NCBI RefSeq assembly: GCF_019976755.1
Contig: NZ_AP023441.1
Coordinates: 1,054,001-1,118,000, forward strand
Source: Nostoc sp. MS1
GTDB taxonomy: Bacteria; Cyanobacteriota; Cyanobacteriia; Cyanobacteriales; Nostocaceae
DNA: 64,000 bases
Reading direction: 5' to 3'
Part shown: piece after piece, positions 9,256 to 17,576 of the stretch
How the letters are laid out: each line of letters opens with the position of its first letter
Numbering within the stretch: the stretch's first letter is position 1
The notes under the pieces: model-generated
What the model saw: only the letters and a program-made list of their open reading frames with translations
What the model was told of the DNA's origin: nothing
Databases searched by the model: none
Made by a program: the position numbers and the translations under genes

Positions 9256-9581
9256 GGTTAAAAACTAACATGAGTACTATCGTGACTACCCAGTTGCTAG
9301 GCGATCGTGTAATCACGTAATAGTCCTATCAAATCATACCGGGCTAGTTCATAGATGTCGGCATCAACACATTCTTCAACAGAAGAAATCAATTGTCAGT
9401 TGTTATGTCCACTGTTGACTGTTTAAAACATCCTCTAACAAGAGTGTAGGCATTCAAGACCCTCTCTTACCAGATAACCTTTTGTAAAAATATGCCTTTT
9501 TTACTCAACTATAGGAGTGAAAGCGGATGATTTATTCTTACTGAAGAAAGAAGTTTTTAGCAATTGCACATAATAGGATGA
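9256..9581. other. Divergent promoter region
   Basis: This 326-bp gap separates the leftward kinase gene from the rightward GH13 gene. It contains a HIP1-like GCGATCG site at 9301 and TGTCAGTTG/TGTTGACTG repeats near 9393-9420. I see no gene. Confidence 0.35.
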
Positions 9582-11273
9582 ATGAGAATATATTTAATCA
9601 CTAAAATGTCCAATTCCATTGAGTTTAAATTATTTGCTCCTCATAATAATCAAGTATCGTTAATTACCTATTTATCACCAGAAAAAGAAATAGAGATGCA
9701 AAAAGGTGATGATGGTTATTTTCGTACTTATTTAGAATTAAAAGACGGTATTTATCAATATAAATTTCGTGTTAAAAGTAACAGCCCCCATCATCAAGAG
9801 GAATGGATAGATATTATCGACCCTTACGCTACAGATGTAAATGATGAAAAAGGTTATGGGATAGTCAGAGTTAAAAACAGTAAACGTATTGTCGATGATT
9901 ATGTTTGGCAATATGATAATGTGCCTTTACCACAAAATCATGAACTAGTTATATATGAAATGCACGTTGCCGACTTTACAGGTGATGAATCTGACCCTAA
10001 TAAACGTGGTAAGTATTTAGGAGTAATTGAAAAGTTAGATTATCTGCATGATTTGGGAATCAATGCCATTGAATTGATGCCAGTCAATGAGTATCCTGGT
10101 GATTATAATTGGGGTTACAAAGTTCGTCACTTCTTTGCTACCGAATCTAGTTATGGTTCAACGGAAGATTTAAAAAGATTAATTGACGAGTGCCACAACA
10201 GAGGTATTCGAGTTTTTATGGATGGCATTTATAATCACACAGATGAACAATGCCCCTTAATGCTGATTGACCGCAATTATTGGTATTACGAATATATGCA
10301 CTATCCAGAAGACCCTGATAATTACTGGGGGCCAGAGTTTAACTATAATAATTATGATGAAAAACTAGATATCAAACCCGCATGGAAATATGTTGGTGAT
10401 GTGGTGCGGTATTGGGTAGGAGAATATCATCTTGATGGAATTAGGTTTGATGCAGTCCGTCAATTAGCTAACTTTGAGTTTTTAACTTGGCTGGCGCAAG
10501 AAGCACACAAAACTGCTGGTTCTAAACCCTTTTTTAATATTGCCGAACACATTCCTGATACTAGCACTGTAGTTAAACCAGATGGGCCATTAGACGCTTG
10601 TTGGCACGAAAGTTTCCGCTATTTTGTGGTTCCCCACATAACAGGCGAACAATTTGATTTAGAACAACTCAAACCTGCTTTAAACCCTAAACAACAAGGG
10701 TATGCAACGGCTACAAATGTGATTAATTATTTAACGACACACGATCGCCAACGCTTGATGCGAGAATTAGGCGATCGCGGTATATTTGACGAAGACGCAT
10801 TTAGACGCGCCAAGTTAGCAGCCGTGATCCTGATGACGGCTGTGGGTTTACCTATGCTGTGGATGGGTGAGGAATTTGGCGAATATCAACGCAAAAGCGA
10901 AGACGTAACCCAACCCAAAAAAATTAATTGGTCATTATTAAACAACGAGCAAAATCAAGATTTACTCAACTACTACAAGCAACTCATCGCTTTACACAAA
11001 CACACACCCGCCTTGCAAAGCGATAACATAGAGTTCTTCCACGAAAACGCAGCCGCCAGAATTTTGGCTTACGTTCGCTGGAATGACCAAGGTTCCCGCA
11101 TTGTCGTTATTATCAACTTTTCGGCAAACAATCTCATTTGCTATCAAATTCCTCACTTCCCCACGGCTGACACTTGGCAAGATTTATTCACCGATGAGGA
11201 AATTACAATTACCGACGGCGCTTTAGTCACTGACTTACCTAGTTACGCGGCTAAGGTATTTGTTAGTCATTAG
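9582..11273 (+). CDS. GH13 alpha-glucan-active enzyme
   Basis: 563 residues of the alpha-amylase family. An N-terminal CBM48-like beta domain (about 1-115) precedes a (beta/alpha)8 barrel. Numbering from the ATG at 9582, the nucleophile is Asp290 in IRFDAV, the acid/base Glu322 in FNIAEH, and the third acid Asp388 in TTHD. The N-terminal module suggests a branching- or debranching-like enzyme acting on glycogen or maltodextrin, but the exact reaction is not readable. The start at 9582 has TAGGA upstream. An ATG at 9606 is an alternative. Confidence 0.82.
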   Translation: MRIYLITKMSNSIEFKLFAPHNNQVSLITYLSPEKEIEMQKGDDGYFRTYLELKDGIYQYKFRVKSNSPHHQEEWIDIIDPYATDVNDEKGYGIVRVKNSKRIVDDYVWQYDNVPLPQNHELVIYEMHVADFTGDESDPNKRGKYLGVIEKLDYLHDLGINAIELMPVNEYPGDYNWGYKVRHFFATESSYGSTEDLKRLIDECHNRGIRVFMDGIYNHTDEQCPLMLIDRNYWYYEYMHYPEDPDNYWGPEFNYNNYDEKLDIKPAWKYVGDVVRYWVGEYHLDGIRFDAVRQLANFEFLTWLAQEAHKTAGSKPFFNIAEHIPDTSTVVKPDGPLDACWHESFRYFVVPHITGEQFDLEQLKPALNPKQQGYATATNVINYLTTHDRQRLMRELGDRGIFDEDAFRRAKLAAVILMTAVGLPMLWMGEEFGEYQRKSEDVTQPKKINWSLLNNEQNQDLLNYYKQLIALHKHTPALQSDNIEFFHENAAARILAYVRWNDQGSRIVVIINFSANNLICYQIPHFPTADTWQDLFTDEEITITDGALVTDLPSYAAKVFVSH

Positions 11274-11545
11274 TCAACCAACATGAAAAAAATTTGTTAC
11301 AATATTTAATCTTTCTCTAAGTTATGTGATTTAAGTTCACGATCGCAGAGAAATCCTCTCAGAATGAGTAGAATAACAAATACACGAGATAAACTCACTA
11401 CTTTATGGATTAGCTACCCCAAAACTATAGACTCAATTTTAATTCTTCAGTTATTTTAGTATTGTGCTGCTAAAGCAGACCAATCAAAATCGAGCAATCA
11501 AGTCCACATTACATCAATTAAACAAAGAAGCTCCCACAAATCATA

Positions 11546-12079
11546 ATGCCTGTGATTGAGAAAAAAAGAACTCGCGATTTACCCCAAATTAACGAGAGAA
11601 TCCGCTTCCCAAAAATTCGGGTCATTGACACTGACGGCTCCCAGCTAGGAATACTGACTCCACAGGAAGCACTGCAAATGGCAGAAGAGAAAGAGCTGGA
11701 TCTAGTGCTGCTCAGTGACAAGGCTGACCCGCCAGTATGTCGGATCATGGATTACGGGAAATACAAGTTTGAGCAGGAAAAGAAGGCAAGGGAAGCCCGC
11801 AAAAAGCAGCATACAGCTGACGTTAAGGAAGTGAAGATGCGCTACAAAATCGAAGAACACGACTATAATGTGCGTGTTAAGCAAGCAGAACGCTTCCTCA
11901 AAGATGGTGATAAGGTCAAAGCAACTGTTATGTTCCGGGGTCGGGAAATTCAACACAGTGACTTGGCAGAAGATTTACTCAAACGAATGGCGACAGATTT
12001 AGAACCATTCGGTGAAGTGCAACAAGCACCGAAAAAAGAAGGGCGAAACATGATGATGCTCATCTCGCCTAAGAAGTAA
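11546..12079 (+). CDS. infC: Translation initiation factor IF-3
   Basis: IF-3 binds the 30S subunit, discriminates initiator tRNA and start codons, and prevents 50S joining. The 177 residues are the normal length, with the N-terminal domain (NERIRFPKIRVID ... LGI), the basic helical linker (KFEQEKKAREARKKQ) and the C-terminal KVKATVMFRGRE domain. The start is an ordinary ATG, unlike the ATT start of the E. coli gene. A strong terminator hairpin follows at 12154. Confidence 0.97.
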   Translation: MPVIEKKRTRDLPQINERIRFPKIRVIDTDGSQLGILTPQEALQMAEEKELDLVLLSDKADPPVCRIMDYGKYKFEQEKKAREARKKQHTADVKEVKMRYKIEEHDYNVRVKQAERFLKDGDKVKATVMFRGREIQHSDLAEDLLKRMATDLEPFGEVQQAPKKEGRNMMMLISPKK

Positions 12080-12153
12080 TCATCTAGTCTAGTAATCCAC
12101 CACTGAAAATAACAAAACGGCTTCACAGTCGTTGAATTTAATTGCAACTTGAT

Positions 12154-12200
12154 AGTCCTGAACTCTGAGTGGGAAACATAATACTCAGTTGTTCAGGACT
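12154..12200 (+). terminator. Rho-independent-type terminator after infC
   Basis: AGTCCTGAAC pairs with GTTCAGGACT, and the stem extends through CTGAGT/ACTCAG with a one-base bulge. The hairpin is followed by TTTGCCATTTT. It lies 75 bases past the infC stop. Confidence 0.75.
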
Positions 12201-12214
12201 TTTGCCATTTTGGG

Positions 12215-12345
12215 GAATGGGAGTAGGGAGTAGGGAGTGGGGAGTGGGGGAGCAGAGGAGCAGAGGAGAAAAAACAACTGTCAACTGTCAACTGTCAACT
12301 GCCTCCTACCTCCTGCCTCCTGCCTTCTGCCTTCTGCCTCCTGCT
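12215..12345. repeat. Cluster of short tandem repeats
   Basis: Three arrays follow each other: GGAGTAG/GGAGTGG units (12220-12250), CAACTGT units (12275-12300) and CCTCCTG/CCTTCTG units (12302-12343). They fill the gap between infC and the next gene and are typical heptamer repeats of heterocystous cyanobacteria. Confidence 0.8.
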
Positions 12346-12361
12346 ATACCAGAAAATAAAC

Positions 12362-15300
12362 ATGGAATTGAAAAATTACTCGTTGACGGCAAATCCAATT
12401 TGGCTGGCACAACTTTTAAAATGGGTGAACCTACGACCAGAAGAAGGCGAACGGACTTGGATGATGTTCACCTTCTACACGATTGTTTCTATTGGGTTGC
12501 GATGGGCAGAGGATAGTACGGTTGCACTGTTTCTGGATGAATACGGTGCTGGGCCTCTCCCGTGGATGTATATTGCTAGCGCGTTTACGGGTATGGCGCT
12601 GGTTTTTGTCTATTCATGGCTACAAAAGGTTTTGCCTTTGCGTTGGGTAGTAGTGGCGATCGCACCTTGTATGGTCGTGCCATTAATGTTATTGGTCTTA
12701 TTACGTTGGGGAGTTCATGTCTCGTACTTATCAGTTGTTGTGGTGTTTCTGCTGCGGCTGTGGGTAGATTCTCTGTATGTAGTCAACGACTTAAATACCT
12801 CCATCGTTGCCAACCAACTATTTAACATTCGGGAAATTAAGCGTACTTACCCACTAATTAGTAGTGGTTTGTTAGTAGCAGATGTAATTAGTGGTTTTAG
12901 TTTGCCTTGGTTATTAGAGTTCGCCAAACTCAACCGCGTCATCATGATTGCTTGTGGAGTAATCATTATAGGTTCAGCGATTCTCTGCTATTTAACTTAT
13001 CAGTACCGTACCTGTTTTCCTGATCTACCACAGCGCCTTATGCCTCAAGAACAAGCTTCTCGGCATCGGCGGATTCAAGCACCACTCAAGCGTTATACAT
13101 TACAGTTATTTGCCTTTGTCGGGCTTTTACAAGTCATTGGTTTATTAGTAGATTTTCAGTACCTCCAAGAACTCAAAACCAATTTGGGTGATCGCGAACT
13201 AGCGAGCTTTTTGGGTATATTTGGCGGTATCATCGGCTTGTGTGAATTGGCGACTCAATGGTTTTTCGCCAGCCGGCTGATTGAACGCTTTGGAGTCTTC
13301 TTTACGGCTGCCCTTTTACCTGCGGCTGTAGGCTTTGTTGTTCCTGGGTTAATTGGTTTACTCTATTCACTACCCACAGTCAAATCTTCAGCTTTCTTCT
13401 GGGGGTTAGTAGGGTTGAAATTCTTTGATGAATTGCTGCGTTATACCTTTGTCGTCAGTAGTAGCCCTGTCTTATATCAGCCAATTCCCGAACGCATTCG
13501 TAGTCACATGCAGGCGTTATCAGGAGGAACAGCAGAAGCGATCGCCACTGGTTCGGCTGGTATCATGATTGCTATGACCTTGTTTGTTTGCGGGTGGTTG
13601 ATGCCGCCAGCAATGCAAAAGTGGGTACTTCTTGGTGAAACAATAGTGGTAGCCGTTGCCTGTTTGAAGGTAGTTTGGTTATTGCGATCGCGTTATGTTG
13701 ATTTATTAGTTTTAAGTGCGGAACGTGGCGAACTGAGTGCCGCTAATGTGGGTTTGCGTGCCTTTCAACAAGGAGTAGTCAAAGCCTTAGAGGAAAAAGG
13801 CAACGCCACAGATAAACACTCTTGCATTGAATTATTAGCCCAAATTGACCCCAAAGGGGCAGTCGATGTCTTAGCACCAATATTATTCAAGCTACCACCA
13901 GATTTACAACGCCATAGTTTAGAAGTGATGTTGTCAACTGATACGACTCCAGCCCATGTATCAGAGGTGCGTTGGCTGTTAGAACGTCATCCAGACAATA
14001 TTGATCCTGAAGTTTTTGCCTTAGCGTTGCGTTACGTCTGGTTAGCCGATCCCAACCCGAATTTAAGTCAAATAGAAGAATACCTCAACCAACGCCACCA
14101 CTCATTAACCCGCGCTACGGCGGCCGCTTTGCTGTTGCGTCAGGGAACACCCATGCAAAAAGTTGCAGCAACCAAAACTTTACGCCGCATGTTAACCCAT
14201 AAGCAAGAACGAGAACGGGTAAATGGGGTCAAAGCCCTGCGAGAAGTAGTGTATTTACAGGCTTTGCGGATTCATATTCCTAATTTATTACAGGATGAAT
14301 CATTGAGGGTGCGTTGTGCGGTCTTAGAAATGATTGCCGCCACACGCATGGAAGAATATTATTCAGCTCTGTTAACAGCACTCTATTACAAATCAACCCG
14401 CGCCACTGCCATGCGTGCCTTAGTCAAAATGGAGAATGAAGCATTAGATATGCTGCTGCAAGTGGCGACAAATGCTCATAAACCAGAAGTCTTACGCATG
14501 TATGCTTGGCGTACAATAGCACAAATTTCCACAACAGAAGCACTAGAAACCTTATGGTTACAATTGGAATCTTCTTGGGGCGCTACCAGATATCATATTC
14601 TGCGTAGCTTATTAAAAATTCAGAAACAATCAGAAATTAGTAATTTAGTTGATAGATTTCAGCACAGTCGGGTAGAAAGTCTGATTGAGCAGGAATTACG
14701 ATTTTTAGGAGAAATTTACGCTGGTTATTTAGATTTACAACCACAATCAATCCTAGAAGATCAGCAAACAAATAAAAGGGTCTTGATCATTCGTGATTTA
14801 CTACAACGCGCCTTAAGTGAAATGGAATGGGATATTCGAGAAAGGATTTTATTACTATTAAAATTACTATATTCCCCTGAGAAAATGCAGGCTGCTGCCT
14901 TTAATTTGCGGTCTGAATCGGTGGTTAATTTAGCCAGGGGATTAGAGATATTAGAACATACAGTGAATTTGCCGACAAAATCATTATTGTTGAATATTTT
15001 AGATAAGCGATCGCACCAAGAAAAGCTGCATTATCTGGTAGAGGCTGAATTTACCGAATATCAAAAACTGCCAGTTAGCGAAAGGTTGCAGAAAATGCTA
15101 ACTTTAGGCACTTTTCTCTCTGATTGGTGTTTGGCTTGCTGTTTCCATTATGCCCAAGCAAGCCGGATTCGCCTGACAATTAACGAAATATTGATGGCGT
15201 TACGTCATCCTACAGGCTTTGTCAGAGAAGCTGCGATCGCTTATTTAAGTGTAGTATCCCATCGCGTTCTCTTAGAGTTATTACCCAAATTACAAAAGGA

Positions 15301-15391
15301 CTCCCACCCATTAGTAGCAGCTCAAATTCAAGAATTGATGAAGAAATATCAATATGGTAGGGAGCAGATGACAAAAGACAAAGTACCGTAG
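12362..15391 (+). CDS. Transporter-like membrane protein fused to HEAT repeats
   Basis: 1009 residues. Roughly residues 30-430 hold about twelve hydrophobic helices, organised like an MFS or ATP/ADP-exchange (NTT-type) carrier. From about residue 470 to the end the protein is soluble and built of alpha-helical HEAT-like repeats (for example RVNGVKALREV, VRCAVLEMIAATR, ATRYHILRSLLKIQ, FVREAAIAYLSVV). The substrate is unknown. The HEAT part probably binds a partner or senses state at the inner face of the membrane. Similar fusions occur in cyanobacteria, but I know no characterised member. Confidence 0.72.
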   Translation: MELKNYSLTANPIWLAQLLKWVNLRPEEGERTWMMFTFYTIVSIGLRWAEDSTVALFLDEYGAGPLPWMYIASAFTGMALVFVYSWLQKVLPLRWVVVAIAPCMVVPLMLLVLLRWGVHVSYLSVVVVFLLRLWVDSLYVVNDLNTSIVANQLFNIREIKRTYPLISSGLLVADVISGFSLPWLLEFAKLNRVIMIACGVIIIGSAILCYLTYQYRTCFPDLPQRLMPQEQASRHRRIQAPLKRYTLQLFAFVGLLQVIGLLVDFQYLQELKTNLGDRELASFLGIFGGIIGLCELATQWFFASRLIERFGVFFTAALLPAAVGFVVPGLIGLLYSLPTVKSSAFFWGLVGLKFFDELLRYTFVVSSSPVLYQPIPERIRSHMQALSGGTAEAIATGSAGIMIAMTLFVCGWLMPPAMQKWVLLGETIVVAVACLKVVWLLRSRYVDLLVLSAERGELSAANVGLRAFQQGVVKALEEKGNATDKHSCIELLAQIDPKGAVDVLAPILFKLPPDLQRHSLEVMLSTDTTPAHVSEVRWLLERHPDNIDPEVFALALRYVWLADPNPNLSQIEEYLNQRHHSLTRATAAALLLRQGTPMQKVAATKTLRRMLTHKQERERVNGVKALREVVYLQALRIHIPNLLQDESLRVRCAVLEMIAATRMEEYYSALLTALYYKSTRATAMRALVKMENEALDMLLQVATNAHKPEVLRMYAWRTIAQISTTEALETLWLQLESSWGATRYHILRSLLKIQKQSEISNLVDRFQHSRVESLIEQELRFLGEIYAGYLDLQPQSILEDQQTNKRVLIIRDLLQRALSEMEWDIRERILLLLKLLYSPEKMQAAAFNLRSESVVNLARGLEILEHTVNLPTKSLLLNILDKRSHQEKLHYLVEAEFTEYQKLPVSERLQKMLTLGTFLSDWCLACCFHYAQASRIRLTINEILMALRHPTGFVREAAIAYLSVVSHRVLLELLPKLQKDSHPLVAAQIQELMKKYQYGREQMTKDKVP

Positions 15392-15394
15392 GCA

Positions 15395-15425
15395 ATGTCC
15401 ACCAAAACTATAATATGGTGGGCAT
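15395..15425. terminator. Hairpin after the HEAT-fusion gene
   Basis: ATGTCCACCA pairs with TGGTGGGCAT (one wobble) around an 11-base loop, four bases past the stop codon. There is no clear T tract after it, so it may protect the 3' end rather than terminate. Confidence 0.45.
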
Positions 15426-15650
15426 AGCTGTGAATATTTAGTGTTGAGAGATTGGAGTCTTCTCAGCAAATTAAGTAGGTCGGCGTAAATAATTATTGTT
15501 GTAATAAGGCAGGGAGCAGGGGGAAGAAACAGTTGCGTTGAGTTTAAAAATTGGGATAATTTATTTTCTGGACTTCCCTAACAGATAATCTTGATGCGTA
15601 ATACCTGATGATATAACTTATGCTGATTGTAGAATCTTCTCAACTCAAAA

Positions 15651-16730
15651 ATGATCATGAAAAAACTGATCAATAAGCCAGAAGACTTTGTACGTGAAAG
15701 TTTGGCAGGTATGGCAGCAGCCCATGCCGATTTAATTAAAGTGGAATATGAGCCAACCTTTGTTTATCGTGCTGATGCACCTGTACAGGGAAAGGTGGCA
15801 ATTATTTCTGGTGGCGGTAGTGGACATGAGCCGATGCACGCTGGTTTTGTGGGGCTGGGAATGCTGGATGCAGCTTGCCCAGGTGAGGTTTTTACTTCTC
15901 CTACGCCCGATCAAATGTTAGCAGCTACGCAAAAAGTAGATGGTGGTGCTGGTGTTCTTTACATCGTCAAGAATTACAGTGGCGATGTGATGAACTTTGA
16001 AATGGCAACGGAATTAGCTTGTAGTGAGGGTATCCGTGTGCTGAGTATTTTGATTGATGATGATGTGGCGGTGAAAGATAGCCTCTATACCCAAGGAAGG
16101 CGGGGTGTAGGCACAACGGTACTAGCAGAAAAAATTTGTGGCGCGGCCGCCCAGCAAGGGTATAATCTGTCACAAATAGCAGACTTGGGCAGACGAGTAA
16201 CCACCAACGGGCGCAGTATGGGAATTGCCCTGACTTCTTGTACAGTACCAGCTAAAGGTAGTCCCACATTTGCATTAGGCGATCGCGAAATTGAAATTGG
16301 CATCGGAATTCATGGTGAACCCGGTAGAGAACGCATTGATGTCAAATCAGCAGACGAAATTACAGAAATATTGACGCAATCCATAATTGAAGATGCAGGC
16401 TATAGTCGCACAGTGCGAGAATGGAATGAAAATCAAGGCGATTGGGTGGATGTGGAACTTATCAATCAACCATTTCAATCAGGCGATCGCCTGTTAGCAT
16501 TCGTTAATAGTATGGGTGGAACTCCACTTTCTGAACTGTATCTTGTCTACCGCCAACTAGTCGCCATCTGTGAACGGCAAGGACTACAAATTGTCCGCAA
16601 TTTAATCGGGCCATATATCACATCTTTAGATATGCAAGGTTGCTCAATTACCTTGTTAAAGCTAGATGATGAGATGATTCGGCTATGGGATGCACCAGTT
16701 AAAACACCAAGCTGGCGCTGGGGGATTTAA
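15651..16730 (+). CDS. dhaK: Dihydroxyacetone kinase subunit DhaK (PTS-dependent)
   Basis: DhaK binds dihydroxyacetone, which is then phosphorylated by ADP-loaded DhaL. In E. coli a histidine forms a hemiaminal with the substrate. Here that residue matches His221 in IGIGIHGEPG, and the substrate-pocket motif GGGSGHEPMHAGF is at residues 54-66. The 359-residue length fits a stand-alone DhaK rather than the fused ATP-dependent kinase. An ATG six bases inside (15657) is an alternative start. The stop is one base before dhaL, so the two are co-translated. Confidence 0.94.
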   Translation: MIMKKLINKPEDFVRESLAGMAAAHADLIKVEYEPTFVYRADAPVQGKVAIISGGGSGHEPMHAGFVGLGMLDAACPGEVFTSPTPDQMLAATQKVDGGAGVLYIVKNYSGDVMNFEMATELACSEGIRVLSILIDDDVAVKDSLYTQGRRGVGTTVLAEKICGAAAQQGYNLSQIADLGRRVTTNGRSMGIALTSCTVPAKGSPTFALGDREIEIGIGIHGEPGRERIDVKSADEITEILTQSIIEDAGYSRTVREWNENQGDWVDVELINQPFQSGDRLLAFVNSMGGTPLSELYLVYRQLVAICERQGLQIVRNLIGPYITSLDMQGCSITLLKLDDEMIRLWDAPVKTPSWRWGI

Positions 16731-16731
16731 G

Positions 16732-17379
16732 ATGATTTCTCAAGCACAAATTTTGCAATGGTTACAACTTTTTGCCAGCAAGATAGCAGAAAATAAAGAT
16801 TATTTAACCGAATTAGATGCGGCGATCGGGGATGCTGACCACGGTATTAATATGGATAGGGGTTGGAAAAAGGTCAGTACTCAGTTGCCAACGCTGGTAG
16901 ATAAAGACATTAGTGGAATTTTCAAAACTGTCAGCATGACTTTGATTTCCAGCATCGGCGGTGCAAGTGGCCCCCTGTATGGTACTTGGTTTTTAAGAGC
17001 AAGTACGGCTGTAGCTGGTAAGCAAGAATTAACTGAACAGGATATTTTAGGGCTATTCCAAGCAGGTTTAGAAGGTGTTTTACAAAGGGGTAAGGCACAA
17101 CTGGGAGACAAAACCATGATAGATGTCCTATCCCCGGCTTTAGAGAAGTTCGGGAAAGCTGTGGATGAGGGAAAAAATATCCCAGAAGCCTTACAACAGG
17201 CTGTAGCGGCGGCTGAACAGGGAATGAAGGAAACAGCGCCGATGTTGGCGAAGAAGGGACGAGCCAGTTATTTGGGTGAAAGAAGCATAGGACATCAAGA
17301 TCCAGGGGCAACCTCTGCTTATTTGATGTTGCAGAGTTTGTTGGCAGTGGTGGAGGATGAGGCAGGAGGCAAAGTCTAA
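16732..17379 (+). CDS. dhaL: Dihydroxyacetone kinase ADP-binding subunit DhaL
   Basis: 215 residues. DhaL carries a tightly bound ADP that is rephosphorylated by DhaM and used to phosphorylate dihydroxyacetone on DhaK. The Mg-ADP ligands match Asp29, Asp34 and Asp36 in DAAIGDADHG. The GGASGPLYG and GDKTMIDVL segments are typical. The ATG at 16732 follows the dhaK stop by one base. Frames that begin further upstream overlap dhaK and are unlikely starts. Confidence 0.94.
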   Translation: MISQAQILQWLQLFASKIAENKDYLTELDAAIGDADHGINMDRGWKKVSTQLPTLVDKDISGIFKTVSMTLISSIGGASGPLYGTWFLRASTAVAGKQELTEQDILGLFQAGLEGVLQRGKAQLGDKTMIDVLSPALEKFGKAVDEGKNIPEALQQAVAAAEQGMKETAPMLAKKGRASYLGERSIGHQDPGATSAYLMLQSLLAVVEDEAGGKV

Positions 17380-17576
17380 CTATTTGCTGCATTCAAGCTT
17401 TGAAAATTTCCTAAAGGGTGTGGATATAGCTATAGATGGTTTTCTCCTAGTGAATTACTAAATTTGTAAATTTGTAATTCTTAAAAAAGTCGCGTTGGCT
17501 TTGACAGGCGAAAATGAAAACATTAACTGAGTAACTAACTTAGGAAAAACCTCTCAACAAGCTTGGCGGTGTTGTC

